A DNA stretch of 64,000 nucleotides from Chitinophagaceae bacterium. GTDB lineage: Bacteria > Bacteroidota > Bacteroidia > Chitinophagales > Chitinophagaceae. Positions 32,092 through 41,767 of the stretch are shown in pieces. The position numbers and the translations under genes were made by a program. Under the pieces are notes generated by a model that worked only from the letters and a program-made list of their open reading frames with translations, ran no database searches and was not told where the DNA came from. Location of the stretch: contig SCVJ01000022.1 in assembly GCA_004322425.1 (NCBI GenBank), positions 1-64,000 of the forward strand. Direction: 5' to 3'. The stretch's first letter is position 1; each line of letters starts with the position of its first letter.

Positions 32092-33627
32092 TTATTCCCA
32101 TTCAATGGTTGCGGGAGGCTTGCTGCTAATATCGTAAACAACTCGATTGATTCCTTTTACCTGATTGATGATTTCGTTGGAAACATTGGCTAAAAAATCA
32201 AAAGGCACTTGTGCCCAATCTGCCGTCATTCCATCAACGCTGGTTACGGCCCTAAGTGCTAACGTAAATTCATAAGTTCTTTCATCGCCCATAACACCCA
32301 CACTTTTTACTGGTAAAAGAATAGCACCGGCCTGCCAAATTTTTTCGTATAGATTATGTTTCTTTAGAGCATTAATAAAAATGGCATCAGCCTCTTGCAA
32401 TAAAATTATTTTTTCTTCATTTATTTCACCCAAAATACGAATGGCTAAACCAGGGCCGGGAAAGGGATGGCGATTTATAAGTTCGGTAGGAATTCCTAAT
32501 TCTAATCCCACTTTTCTTACTTCGTCTTTGAATAAATAACGTAATGGCTCTACTAATTCAAGATGCATTTGTTCAGGAAGTCCGCCCACATTGTGGTGAG
32601 ATTTTATAGTAGCAGCGGGCCCATGAACTGAAATACTTTCAATTACATCGGGATAAATAGTTCCTTGTCCCAATAATTCAATTCCTTCAAATTTTTTAGC
32701 TTGTTCCTGAAATACTTCAATAAACAGTCGACCGATTATTTTTCTTTTTTCTTCAGGATCAGATTTTCCAGCTAAAGCGGTATAAAATTTTTCTTTGGCA
32801 TTGATACCGGTTACATTCAATGCTAGTTGATCGTAAGTAGCCAACACTTCTTCAAACTCATTTTTCCTAAGCAAGCCATTATCTACAAATATTCCGAACA
32901 ACTGATCTCCGATGGCTCGATGAATTAATGTGGCCGCTACGGTTGAATCAACACCTCCACTCAAAGCCATAATTACTTTTCTATTGCCAATTTGTTTTTT
33001 TAACATCTCTAAGGTGTCGGAAATAAAATGAGCCGGTGTCCAACTTTGTGAACAACCACAAATAGCAACTAAAAAATTTTGTATTATTTTTTTACCATCA
33101 ACACTATGATACACTTCAGGATGAAATTGTAGACCATAAAGAGGGTTTGATTCTTTACCGCATTTTTTAAAAGCAGCAATGGGAATATTTTCAGTTGTTG
33201 CAAGCAGCTCAAAATCGGGGGGTAATTCTAATACAGAATCTGCGTGACTCATCCACACTTGAGAATTATTTGATACTCCTTTAAATAATATATCTTCTTT
33301 ATTTTTTTTGAGAAAAGCTCTTCCATATTCTCGCTTGCTGCTTTTTTCAACTCGACCACCAAATTGTTTTGCAGTTAATTGTGCTCCAAAACAAACTCCG
33401 AGCACAGGTAAGCGGCTGATCATAAATGCGATATTAACAGCGGGTGCATTTTGATCGTTTACTGAAAAAGGAGAACCACTGAGTATAATTCCTTTCAACG
33501 AAGAATCGTATTCAAAGTTTTTATTATAAGGAACAATTTCACAATACACATTGGCTTCTCGAACAACCCGAGCAATGAGTTGAGTATACTGCGAACCAAA
33601 ATCAAGAATGAGTATTTTTTCTTTCAT
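32092..33627 (-). CDS. guaA: GMP synthase (glutamine-hydrolysing)
   Basis: It converts XMP to GMP. The 511 aa contain the class I glutaminase domain with nucleophile Cys79 (GVCFGAQL) and the His/Glu pair in LQFHPEVYH. The ATP-pyrophosphatase P-loop ALSGGVDST lies near residue 220, and the dimerisation domain ends in [17 protein letters not shown]. Upstream TAACTTCG on the minus strand, one base off the -7 consensus, may be its promoter. Confidence 0.97.
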   Translation of the reverse strand: MKEKILILDFGSQYTQLIARVVREANVYCEIVPYNKNFEYDSSLKGIILSGSPFSVNDQNAPAVNIAFMISRLPVLGVCFGAQLTAKQFGGRVEKSSKREYGRAFLKKNKEDILFKGVSNNSQVWMSHADSVLELPPDFELLATTENIPIAAFKKCGKESNPLYGLQFHPEVYHSVDGKKIIQNFLVAICGCSQSWTPAHFISDTLEMLKKQIGNRKVIMALSGGVDSTVAATLIHRAIGDQLFGIFVDNGLLRKNEFEEVLATYDQLALNVTGINAKEKFYTALAGKSDPEEKRKIIGRLFIEVFQEQAKKFEGIELLGQGTIYPDVIESISVHGPAATIKSHHNVGGLPEQMHLELVEPLRYLFKDEVRKVGLELGIPTELINRHPFPGPGLAIRILGEINEEKIILLQEADAIFINALKKHNLYEKIWQAGAILLPVKSVGVMGDERTYEFTLALRAVTSVDGMTADWAQVPFDFLANVSNEIINQVKGINRVVYDISSKPPATIEWE

Positions 33628-33723
33628 GAAAGTGCGAAGTTAAAGAAAACGATTTGGGTAATTAAGTTATATTGCAGGAAGACTAAAAGCATTGTAAATA
33701 CTAATTTTTGAAATCAGAAATTA

Positions 33724-34575
33724 ATGCATTCAGAAAAACATATTGCTATTGTTTGTAATAGATTGGCTGGCTCCGGTAGGGCGGTTACATTGGCGAATAA
33801 AATTTCTGAAGTACTGAATCAAAAAAAAATTATTCATACATTATTCAACGGAGATTGGCCGAAAACATTTGAAGGAATTACGAATATATTTATCGTTGGT
33901 GGCGATGGTACCTTGAATTATTTTGTAAACCAATATTCCAATATTCAATTACCACTGGCTGTTTTTAACGGAGGCACAGGTAATGATTTCCATTGGCTAC
34001 TTTATGGAAAGATTAGTTTTGAGGATCAATTGGAATTAGTCTTAAAGGCAACTCCACGAACTATTGATGGCGGTAGATGCAACGATAAGTATTTTATCAA
34101 TGGGGTAGGCATTGGCTTCGAAGGTGCTGTTGCAAAAAGCCTTACGGGTAAAAAAAAATTACCGGGAAAAACTTCATTCATGTTGGCCATTCTACAGAAA
34201 ATATTTTTTTATCGATCTCGGACTTATCAGGTTAAAATTGAAAATGAACAATTCGAAAATACCTATTTTTTAATTAGTGTGATGAATGGAAAAAGAGCAG
34301 GTGGCGGCTTTTATATTGCACCAAATGCTACAATAACCGACGGTCTTTTGGAAGTGGTAATCATTAAAAAATTGCACCCGCTAAAAAGATTACGTTGGTT
34401 GCCCGTTATAGAAAAAGGAAAACATATGCAGCTTTCGATTGTTGAAAGCAGGAAGATTTCAAAGATTAACATTCAAAGTAATACAATTATCGAAGCGCAT
34501 TTGGATGGGGAATATTATGAAGCCGATAAACTTGAAATAGAAATATTAGAAGGGAGATATTTGTTTTGCTATTAA
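33724..34575 (+). CDS. Diacylglycerol kinase-like lipid kinase
   Basis: A 283-aa YegS/DgkB-family kinase acting on diacylglycerol or a related lipid at the membrane face. GGDGTLNYF (59-67) and FNGGTGNDFHW (81-91) form the nucleotide site. The C-terminal beta sandwich includes GGGFYIAPNATITDGLLEVV and the closing IEAHLDGEYYEAD segment. Real lipid substrate cannot be fixed. It converges on the RNA-binding protein gene across a terminator. Confidence 0.88.
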   Translation: MHSEKHIAIVCNRLAGSGRAVTLANKISEVLNQKKIIHTLFNGDWPKTFEGITNIFIVGGDGTLNYFVNQYSNIQLPLAVFNGGTGNDFHWLLYGKISFEDQLELVLKATPRTIDGGRCNDKYFINGVGIGFEGAVAKSLTGKKKLPGKTSFMLAILQKIFFYRSRTYQVKIENEQFENTYFLISVMNGKRAGGGFYIAPNATITDGLLEVVIIKKLHPLKRLRWLPVIEKGKHMQLSIVESRKISKINIQSNTIIEAHLDGEYYEADKLEIEILEGRYLFCY

Positions 34576-34580
34576 AGCAT

Positions 34581-34606
34581 AAAAAAAAGTCCGACATTGT
34601 CGGACT
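34581..34606 (-). terminator. Terminator of the RNA-binding protein gene
   Basis: AGTCCGAC and GTCGGACT form an 8-bp stem with loop ATT. The A run on the plus strand is a T run for the minus-strand gene. It may also slow plus-strand readthrough from the lipid kinase gene. Confidence 0.8.
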
Positions 34607-34633
34607 CCTTCAAAACAGTTGTATTAATAAAAA

Positions 34634-35020
34634 TTAATATCCGCCGCTGTTGTAGCCACCGCGATCACGACCACCACCGTAGCCGCCACCGCCGCCTTTG
34701 TTGTAGCCGCCTTTTTTAAAGCCGCCACCACCGCTGTTGCCACCGAAGCTGCGTTTTTTAAAGCCATCACCACCTTCTTCTTTGGGACGACTTTCGTTAA
34801 CTACGATGTTGCGACCGTCAAGCTCAGTTCCGTTCAAAGCAGCAATTGCTGCGTTAGCTTGTTCTGCGGTTGCCATTTCAACAAAACCAAACCCTTTGCT
34901 GCGGCCTGTGAATTTGTCGGTAACAATTTTGGCTGAAGTTACTTCGCCATGCTGTGCAAATAAATTTTGCAAATCCTGATCTTTCAGGTTCCAGCTTAGA
35001 TTTCCTGCGTAAATGTTCAT
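34634..35020 (-). CDS. RRM RNA-binding protein with Gly-rich tail
   Basis: A 128-aa cold-shock-type RNA-binding protein. One RNA recognition motif spans about 1-80, with RNP2 IYAGNL (3-8) and RNP1 KGFGFVEM (42-49). The tail from about 92 is Gly/Lys/Tyr/Asn-rich (FGGNSGGGGFKKGGYNKG), a low-complexity region likely to support RNA chaperoning. These proteins are common in Bacteroidota, which often lack classical Hfq-centred regulation. Its promoter is about 120 nt upstream, leaving a long 5' untranslated leader. Confidence 0.93.
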   Translation of the reverse strand: MNIYAGNLSWNLKDQDLQNLFAQHGEVTSAKIVTDKFTGRSKGFGFVEMATAEQANAAIAALNGTELDGRNIVVNESRPKEEGGDGFKKRSFGGNSGGGGFKKGGYNKGGGGGYGGGRDRGGYNSGGY

Positions 35021-35139
35021 TGTTGAGAATTTAATAAAACAAAATAAGTGATCGACAGTAGACAGTATGCTATGAACATTTACTTAAAAATAAAAAGTCC
35101 AAAGATCTTGTGAGACTGTAAAGAGCACCAAATACGATG

Positions 35140-35171
35140 CAAAGCTAAGCATTTTGATGAATTTAGTCAAA
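35140..35171 (-). promoter_or_regulatory. Promoter of the RRM protein gene, with long leader
   Basis: On the minus strand TTTG (35171-35168), 20 nt, TAGCTTTG (35147-35140): an exact -33/-7 match. Transcription would start near 35135, so about 115 nt (35021-35135) are untranslated, a length seen in cold-shock messages. Confidence 0.65.
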
Positions 35172-35220
35172 AATTTCTACTTGGTATGTAGTTTACAGAA
35201 TAGTTGTAGTTATTGGAATG

Positions 35221-35249
35221 AAAAAAACCTCTCATTCTTGAGAGGTTTT
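35221..35249 (-). terminator. Terminator of the rpsF-rpsR-rplI operon
   Basis: AAAACCTCTCA and TGAGAGGTTTT form an 11-bp stem with loop TTCT, followed on the minus strand by a run of T. It is 22 nt after the rplI stop. Confidence 0.85.
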
Positions 35250-35271
35250 TAGCTTAAAAAGTTGTCGTAAG

Positions 35272-35718
35272 TTATTCGCTTATTACTTCAAAATCAACAG
35301 AAGTAGTTTGGTTATTACCAAAATCGATATGAGCTTTATAAGATCCAATTTCTTTCACTTCGTCTGTGATGGTTATTTTTTTACGATCAATTTGAAATCC
35401 TCTTTGTTCGCTAATTGCACGGCTTATTTGTAAAGTTGTTACACTTCCAAAAATTTTACCACTCGTACCAGATTTTGCATTTATTTTCAGAGGGGATTCA
35501 ATCAACTTCGCTATTACGCTACTGATTTCGGCCAACATTATTTCTTCTTTTTTCTTAAGCTGTTTCAATCTTTCTTCTAACTGCTTCAAGTTGCTTTTAC
35601 TTGCTTCTACGGCAAGTTTTTTAGGAAAAAGAAAGTTGCGAGCATAACCATTTTTTACTTTTACAACCTCGTTAATACCACCTAAATTATCTACATCTTT
35701 AATTAATATAATTTCCAT
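35272..35718 (-). CDS. rplI: 50S ribosomal protein L9
   Basis: A 148-aa ribosomal protein that binds 23S rRNA. MEIILIKDVDNLGGINEVVKVKNGYARNFLFPKKLAV is the canonical N-terminal L9 domain, joined through a long Lys/Glu-rich helix (about 40-75) to the C-terminal domain (SGKIFGSVTTLQI). Third gene of the S6-S18-L9 operon. Confidence 0.98.
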   Translation of the reverse strand: MEIILIKDVDNLGGINEVVKVKNGYARNFLFPKKLAVEASKSNLKQLEERLKQLKKKEEIMLAEISSVIAKLIESPLKINAKSGTSGKIFGSVTTLQISRAISEQRGFQIDRKKITITDEVKEIGSYKAHIDFGNNQTTSVDFEVISE

Positions 35719-35788
35719 AACTTTTAGTTTTACTGCCCCAGTCGGCTTTGACTGTCACCCGAAATTAATTTTCGAGATTAGAGGAGCA

Positions 35789-36055
35789 TTACTTTAATAA
35801 ATCGGTTACATAAGGCAATAATGCCACTTGACGGGCTTTTTTTACAGCTTCGCTTACTTTTCGTTGGTATTTTAAAGAATTACCAGAAAGTCGGCGAGGT
35901 AATAATTTGCCTTGTTCGTTTAAAAATCTTTTTAGAAACTCCACATCTTTATAATCGATGTAGCGGATGCCATATTTTTTAAAGCGACAGAACTTCTTAG
36001 GTCTCTTTTCGCTTTTAATGGCGGTTAGGTATCTTATTTCATTTGCCTTTGCCAT
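35789..36055 (-). CDS. rpsR: 30S ribosomal protein S18
   Basis: An 88-aa basic protein that pairs with S6 in the small-subunit platform. [25 protein letters not shown] and [31 protein letters not shown] are standard S18. It starts 4 nt after the rpsF stop, with no ssb gene between them. Confidence 0.98.
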   Translation of the reverse strand: MAKANEIRYLTAIKSEKRPKKFCRFKKYGIRYIDYKDVEFLKRFLNEQGKLLPRRLSGNSLKYQRKVSEAVKKARQVALLPYVTDLLK

Positions 36056-36059
36056 AATT

Positions 36060-36416
36060 TTATGCCTCCATTATTTTTTGAGTTCCTGTTTTAACACCAC
36101 TTTTCTTTTTAAAATTATACTCGACGGCGTATTTATCGAGTTTGGTTGTCATGTGACGTAGTACAGACTCATCACGTAGCAATTGAATTTTTAGCTTTTC
36201 ATTGAAGTCGGATGGCGCTGTAAATTCCATAACCCAATAAAGTCCAGTTGTCTTTTTTTGGATTGGATAGGCCAGTGATTTTAATCCCCAAGGATTATCG
36301 TGTACAATTTCGCCTTTTACAGATGTAACTAGCGAAGCGTATTTTTTTTGAGCGGCTAAAAATTCTTCATCGCTCAACACGGGGGTAAAAATCACCATTA
36401 ATTCATAATTGTTCAT
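36060..36416 (-). CDS. rpsF: 30S ribosomal protein S6
   Basis: A 118-aa ribosomal protein. [19 protein letters not shown] and [22 protein letters not shown] are typical, with the C-terminal basic extension common in Bacteroidota. First gene of rpsF-rpsR-rplI and preceded by a structured leader that could carry autoregulation by S6:S18. Confidence 0.97.
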   Translation of the reverse strand: MNNYELMVIFTPVLSDEEFLAAQKKYASLVTSVKGEIVHDNPWGLKSLAYPIQKKTTGLYWVMEFTAPSDFNEKLKIQLLRDESVLRHMTTKLDKYAVEYNFKKKSGVKTGTQKIMEA

Positions 36417-36506
36417 TACCCTAGTTTTTAAATTAATAATTCGGTTTTCCCAATGGGTCCCGCAAGCGGGAAATCTGACGAAAACAGATTTGGGGCTGCA
36501 AAGGTA
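36417..36506 (-). promoter_or_regulatory. Promoter and structured leader of rpsF (possible S6:S18 control)
   Basis: TACCTTTG on the minus strand (36506-36499) is an exact -7 match about 83 nt before the start codon. The leader contains a perfect CCCGC-TT-GCGGG hairpin nested near TTTCCC/GGGAAA complementarity and a CCG triplet just downstream. S6:S18 autoregulation through a CCG-containing leader motif is known in other bacteria. Matching it here is tentative. Confidence 0.4.
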
Positions 36507-36582
36507 GGGGAATGAGTCTACTTTTTAGAACAATTATTTTATCTTTTTGATGAATTATTCAATCCAAAGACCCCTTTTATTT

Positions 36583-39500
36583 TTAGTAAGAAAGCTTAAT
36601 AAATTTTTTAGTCACTAGTTTTTGATTATTAATCAATTTCAAAATATAAATTCCCTGCAACCAATTTTGAAGGCTTATTACTTTAACCTGCAAAACAGAG
36701 GCCGTACGATAAGGTTGCATTCGGTGAATTAGTTTTCCGTTTATATCTGATATTTCAATTTGAACCGAACCAGCTTCTGGTTTAAAGCTTACCATTAACT
36801 CATGAATTGCGGGATTGGGTAATATCTTCAAACTAATATTTTCAGCGTTAATGGGTATCAACCCTGTTATCCCAGCAGGCATTAATAAACGACTCATTAC
36901 TGGATAATGATCGGTAGTTGTGCTACCGTAGTTGGGAATCCACGATTCAACTTCTTTTACCAATTTGGTAGATCTTAAAATTACATCTTGAGAAACTTCA
37001 TTCGATATTACAAAATGGTCAATTACTTCTGGATAGCTTATGGTTGATGATAATCCAGCCAAACTAATGGGCATCGATAAAGCTTTGTAATGATCTGCAT
37101 CTGTAGAATCTTTAATTAGATCATCATACGATGAAATTGGAGGAGCTACTCCAACGGCGATTGTTACATCAATATCGTCATTAAAATCTCCTAAAATCAC
37201 AACTCGAGAGCTGTTGAATTGCGCATCCAAACTGTCTTTAAGTTCTTTTACTCCATCTTTTCTTCGTTGATAATCGCTTAAAGTACTTCCAGCTTTTCCA
37301 TGAAGCATAACGAAATAATATTTTTTTGAAGCAGTTCCATTTACAATGTCTGCTTCCATAAGATAGGGAACTCGGCCACTAGCCCAATTGCTGCTGGCTG
37401 CAGTGCTGCTTTTTAGTAATCCACGGAATTTTACATTTGAAACAGAAGCAGTTTTGTAAATAAATGCAAGTTTTTGTCCATTAGCATAATTACTACTTGA
37501 AGGATCGGGGGCATTGGAACAATAATCCGACACTTTATAAGAATATCCACTCAAAGAATTGGTAAGGTTCATAAGCCTTGTTGTATCTACTATTTCACAA
37601 AGGGCATAAATATCTGCTTGAAGGCTATCCATTACTCTTTTAACATTTGCTTGTTGCAAATTATTATCTGCTGGCCCGTTTGAAGCACTGCCAAACCATT
37701 CAAGATTCCAGTTTACAATATCGATGGTTGATGCTGCAGAATAACTATTGCCAACAACTTCAATTTTATTTGTGTTTAATCCGTTTGAACTATTAAAATT
37801 TAAATAACCTGTTGTTACTGTATTATTAGCGGTGGGAGTGAATCGAATAAATGCTGTTTTATAACCCGCTGATAATTCTGTTGGGTCAAATGAAATACTA
37901 TTACTGAACGAGATATTATCTTTTGATAACTGAAATGATGTCGGGGCAGTTATTGAAATGTTGTTTGCAAAATTTATACCTACAAATTGAAATAGCTTTG
38001 AAGGAGAAGAATTACCAAACAATATATAGTCCCAATTAAAAATTGGTTGTAATGTCTGTAATGCAAATAAAGGAGCTGTGGTTGCGTTTCTGATTGCAAA
38101 GTCATCAATAGTCCAACGAGCGGCTGCTACAATTGATGAAGTATATTTTATTGCAATATATGTATTGGTTGATTTGAAGTTTACAAGATTGATACTATCT
38201 ACCAAAGTCCAGACATCACTATTTTCAAGCGGTAAAATAATACTAATTGGAGTCCATGTAGCTGCGCTAGGATTTCCAGTGCCATTGTACGTGGTGGAAG
38301 CCAAAAGCTCAATTCTATTTCCTGCGTATTTTGTTCTAGCTCTAAAAGAAAGTATTGGAATATTGTAGTTGCTCAAGTTCATGGATGGAGAAATTAACCA
38401 ATCTTCGTTGATAGCGGGCCCTGATGGATTTACAAATCCACTCATTTGCACGCCATTCGAATTATTATATCCGTAAGTAGTGCATTTCCAAATACTATCT
38501 CCAGTAAAACTATACTGAGCCCATCCACTTCCAGGAACTCCATAAGAAACACAACTGTCGAAATTATAAGAGTAAGGAGTAATGTTATTACCTGTTGTAA
38601 ACTGCCAAGTAGTATTATCAGTAAATCCAGCAAAATTATTTCCGGCAAGATCTCGAAATGCACCGGTAAGAACTTGAACGTAATACAAAGTATTTGGCGA
38701 CAATCCCGAAACAGGAATTATTCCCTCATTCCCATTGGTGCTTGCACCAGTTTGTGCATTAATTGAAAACACAGTTGCATTATCGCTAAATTTTTTTACA
38801 ATTATCAAATTGTTGCCGGTTTGAACTGGCTCATTAAAAATAATTTTAAGAATTGGAGTCAAGCTAATATTTGTGGCGCCGGTATTGGGAATAAACCCAG
38901 TTGCGCTCGGAGGAGTCACATCGGGTGCTGCAGTTTCAAAATTCCAATTGCCTTCTGTAATGCCGGCAAAATTATTTCCTGCAACATCTTTAAAAGCACC
39001 AACCGGAATAATTACTCGATATTGTTTATTATTTAATAAAGTAGCTGCAATTGTTGCTGAGTCATTGATTATAGCTACTGCAGTACTGGCAACATCAATT
39101 AGTTGTTGCGTATTGTCGGTCATATTTTTTACAGTAATATTTCCGGTTCCTTTTTGGATAAGTTCAGAAAATTTAATTTGAAGTGGGAAAAAAATTGAGG
39201 CATTTAAAGCATTGTGTACTGGCGATAATGTAACTGCAGTTGGTGGGGTAACATCTGCAAAACTTGAATAGTTTAAAGTAAAATCATCTATACTTGAAGA
39301 AGGTCTGTTACCACTTCCTGTTGAAGCTGCAAGCGTTACTATTCTTATCCAAACGTTTTGTGATTTATTATCAAGGGCTGTACCAAAATTTACTGTTACT
39401 GTATTGTTTGTAAAAAGACTATTGCCCGTTACTAATGGAGTTGGTGAACTTGTTACAGCTATAAAGGTGGAGGGGGAAGTTCCGATGCCATAATCCACAA

Positions 39501-39951
39501 GCCAAGTAGTGGTTCGTGGAGAAGAATTATCGAGCGATTGAATTTTAAAACTAAGATTGAAGGCTTGCAAATTTGTTGTATTCGTTAATTGAAATACAAA
39601 GGCTCCGCCCGGATCTCCAATGGATCCTGTTTGTCGAAGTCCAAGAGAGCGGTTTGTGCTGTTATTTTGCTCCGTTGCCGTAGAACTGGCGTTTAATCCA
39701 GTTGCGGATGCAAAATTTTTAAAAGCACCCGAAGTATTATTCCAAACAATTGCAGCATTGCTAAAAGTTGCTACTGTTCCAATAACAGTGGCCGTAGCTC
39801 CAGTTCTTACAGAAATTCCATTTGGTAAACCTGACGTTCCAATAGTATCAAAATTTTGTGAATAAGCAGTACCTGATAAAGTAATTTGCCCAAAAGCTGA
39901 TGTAAATGAAATGAATATCAAAAAGCTGATGCCTAATATTTTATTTTTCAT
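36583..39951 (-). CDS. T9SS-secreted endonuclease/exonuclease/phosphatase-family protein
   Basis: A 1122-aa modular exoprotein. After a signal peptide (MKNKILGISFLIFISFTSAF) come a beta-rich domain, two Ig-like domains opening with DVTPP (about 236-345 and 347-455), and a jelly-roll adhesin-like domain (about 458-625). The DNase I-like catalytic domain begins near 745 (DIVNWNLEWFG) and has Glu near 784 (CEIVD), GDFND near 922 and DHYPVMS near 1013. All catalytic positions look present. The last 80 residues (KILPNPA to VTKKFIKLSY) are a type A C-terminal sorting domain. Likely a cell-surface or released nuclease or phosphodiesterase. Confidence 0.85.
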   Translation of the reverse strand: MKNKILGISFLIFISFTSAFGQITLSGTAYSQNFDTIGTSGLPNGISVRTGATATVIGTVATFSNAAIVWNNTSGAFKNFASATGLNASSTATEQNNSTNRSLGLRQTGSIGDPGGAFVFQLTNTTNLQAFNLSFKIQSLDNSSPRTTTWLVDYGIGTSPSTFIAVTSSPTPLVTGNSLFTNNTVTVNFGTALDNKSQNVWIRIVTLAASTGSGNRPSSSIDDFTLNYSSFADVTPPTAVTLSPVHNALNASIFFPLQIKFSELIQKGTGNITVKNMTDNTQQLIDVASTAVAIINDSATIAATLLNNKQYRVIIPVGAFKDVAGNNFAGITEGNWNFETAAPDVTPPSATGFIPNTGATNISLTPILKIIFNEPVQTGNNLIIVKKFSDNATVFSINAQTGASTNGNEGIIPVSGLSPNTLYYVQVLTGAFRDLAGNNFAGFTDNTTWQFTTGNNITPYSYNFDSCVSYGVPGSGWAQYSFTGDSIWKCTTYGYNNSNGVQMSGFVNPSGPAINEDWLISPSMNLSNYNIPILSFRARTKYAGNRIELLASTTYNGTGNPSAATWTPISIILPLENSDVWTLVDSINLVNFKSTNTYIAIKYTSSIVAAARWTIDDFAIRNATTAPLFALQTLQPIFNWDYILFGNSSPSKLFQFVGINFANNISITAPTSFQLSKDNISFSNSISFDPTELSAGYKTAFIRFTPTANNTVTTGYLNFNSSNGLNTNKIEVVGNSYSAASTIDIVNWNLEWFGSASNGPADNNLQQANVKRVMDSLQADIYALCEIVDTTRLMNLTNSLSGYSYKVSDYCSNAPDPSSSNYANGQKLAFIYKTASVSNVKFRGLLKSSTAASSNWASGRVPYLMEADIVNGTASKKYYFVMLHGKAGSTLSDYQRRKDGVKELKDSLDAQFNSSRVVILGDFNDDIDVTIAVGVAPPISSYDDLIKDSTDADHYKALSMPISLAGLSSTISYPEVIDHFVISNEVSQDVILRSTKLVKEVESWIPNYGSTTTDHYPVMSRLLMPAGITGLIPINAENISLKILPNPAIHELMVSFKPEAGSVQIEISDINGKLIHRMQPYRTASVLQVKVISLQNWLQGIYILKLINNQKLVTKKFIKLSY

Positions 39952-40040
39952 AAGTAGGTTTGATTTGTAAAACTAGAGGTTGGTATTTTGAAATCAAGGT
40001 AATGAGTATTAACAGTATAACAAATTTGGATTACCTGTTT

Positions 40041-41738
40041 TTATTCACACAATCTAAAATCAATAACTTTTAGCTGAAGAGATTTGTTTCCATTAAATTC
40101 ATTCTCTTCAATTTTAAAAACTACATCCACTGGTTTTTTCATTTGTAAAATTGGAAATTTTTCTGCCAAATGAAAACCAATTCCTGTAAGGGTAACCTGA
40201 TTTTGTTTTAATGAAAAGCGTATGTGTTCCTCTTTTACAATTTTAGAAAATCCGCTGTCCATAACATTTTTTACAATAAAAACAGGACGAAGATTATCCG
40301 GCCCAAAGGGTTCCATCTGTTGAATAACATTGTAGAAAGGCCAAGTAATATCACTCAAACTTATTTCTGCATCAATAACAATTTCAGGAATTAATAATTC
40401 TGGTGTAATAGTGGCGCTAACCACTTCTTCAAATTTATTACTGAAAGCTACAACTTGGTTGACATCCATTGTTAAACCGGCTGCTGCAAAGTGGCCGCCA
40501 TAATTTACCAAATATTCTTTACAAGCATAAATGGCATTATATAAATTGAAGCCGGGTACACTGCGTGCGCTGCCGGTTGCAAAATTTCCTGATTGTGTGA
40601 GCACAATCGTTGGGCGAAAATAATTTTCTATTAATCGAGATGCTACAATTCCTACAACACCTTTGTGCCAATGAGGCTGGAATAATACAGTTGAATTTCG
40701 AGTAATATAATTTTGATTCTCTTTTATCAATGAAAGTGCTTCATTTGTTATATTTTTTTCTACTTCTTTTCTGTCTTTGTTATCGCTATTTAATTGTTCA
40801 GCAAAATCGAGAGCTTCTTCATAAGTTTCAGCAATAAAAAGTTGCACTGCTTTTTTCGCATCATCCATTCTTCCCGCTGCATTTACTCTTGGCGAAATAA
40901 TAAATACCAAAGTATTGATGTGCAACTCTTTGGTCACTCCACTTAAAAAATACAATGCTTTAATCCCATTGTTTGGATTTTTATTTGCTTTTTGCAAACC
41001 GTAAAAAGCCAACACGCGATTTTCGCCACTCATGGAAACAATGTCTGCAGCAATAGCTGTAGCCAGCAAATCAATATCTTCAAAAAGTTCTTCATCGGTT
41101 ATTGAAAGGGTATCAGCAAGCGCCGACATCAGTTTGAAAGTAACACCGCAGCCGCATAAATCTTTAAAAGGGTACGGGCAATCTATTTGTTTTGGATTAA
41201 GTATGGCAACTGCCGGTGGTAATTGATCATCCGGCAAATGGTGATCACAAACAATAAAATCAATTCCTAATTCTTTGGCATAAGCAATCAATTCAATCGA
41301 TTTTATTCCACAGTCAAGAGAAATGATTAATGTAAAATTATTGTCTTTTGCAAAATCAATTCCTGCTTTGCTGATACCGTATCCTTCTCTATAGCGATGA
41401 GGAATATAAAAATCAATGTCGGTATAATTTCTTTTAAGAAATCGATAAAGTAATGCTACCGAAGTAGTTCCATCAACATCATAATCGCCATATATAAGAA
41501 TTTTTTCATTTTTTTTTATGGCATCTAGAATTCTGTCCACGGCCAACGGCATATCTTTCATCAACCAAGGTGAGTGTAGTTCTTGTAGCTGTGGTCTGAA
41601 AAATTTTCTTGCTACATCAAAAATTTCAATACCTCGTTGCACTAAAATTTGGCAAATGATGGGATGGATTTTCAGAGATTGTTGAAGCGGTTCAATTTTT
41701 TTTTTGTCGGCCGATAAAAGTTTCCATCTTTTTTGCAT
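40041..41738 (-). CDS. recJ: Single-stranded-DNA-specific exonuclease RecJ
   Basis: A 5'-3' ssDNA exonuclease of recombination and mismatch repair. The 565 aa contain the DHH phosphoesterase motifs YGDYDVDG (83-90) and DHHLPDD (165-171), the CGCGVTFKL segment, the DHHA1 motif YGGHFAAAGLTM and a C-terminal OB fold. It starts 29 nt after the polyprenyl synthase stop, so the two probably form an operon. Confidence 0.96.
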   Translation of the reverse strand: MQKRWKLLSADKKKIEPLQQSLKIHPIICQILVQRGIEIFDVARKFFRPQLQELHSPWLMKDMPLAVDRILDAIKKNEKILIYGDYDVDGTTSVALLYRFLKRNYTDIDFYIPHRYREGYGISKAGIDFAKDNNFTLIISLDCGIKSIELIAYAKELGIDFIVCDHHLPDDQLPPAVAILNPKQIDCPYPFKDLCGCGVTFKLMSALADTLSITDEELFEDIDLLATAIAADIVSMSGENRVLAFYGLQKANKNPNNGIKALYFLSGVTKELHINTLVFIISPRVNAAGRMDDAKKAVQLFIAETYEEALDFAEQLNSDNKDRKEVEKNITNEALSLIKENQNYITRNSTVLFQPHWHKGVVGIVASRLIENYFRPTIVLTQSGNFATGSARSVPGFNLYNAIYACKEYLVNYGGHFAAAGLTMDVNQVVAFSNKFEEVVSATITPELLIPEIVIDAEISLSDITWPFYNVIQQMEPFGPDNLRPVFIVKNVMDSGFSKIVKEEHIRFSLKQNQVTLTGIGFHLAEKFPILQMKKPVDVVFKIEENEFNGNKSLQLKVIDFRLCE

Positions 41739-41767
41739 GATTCAAAATTTCAGTTGAAAAAGAAAAA

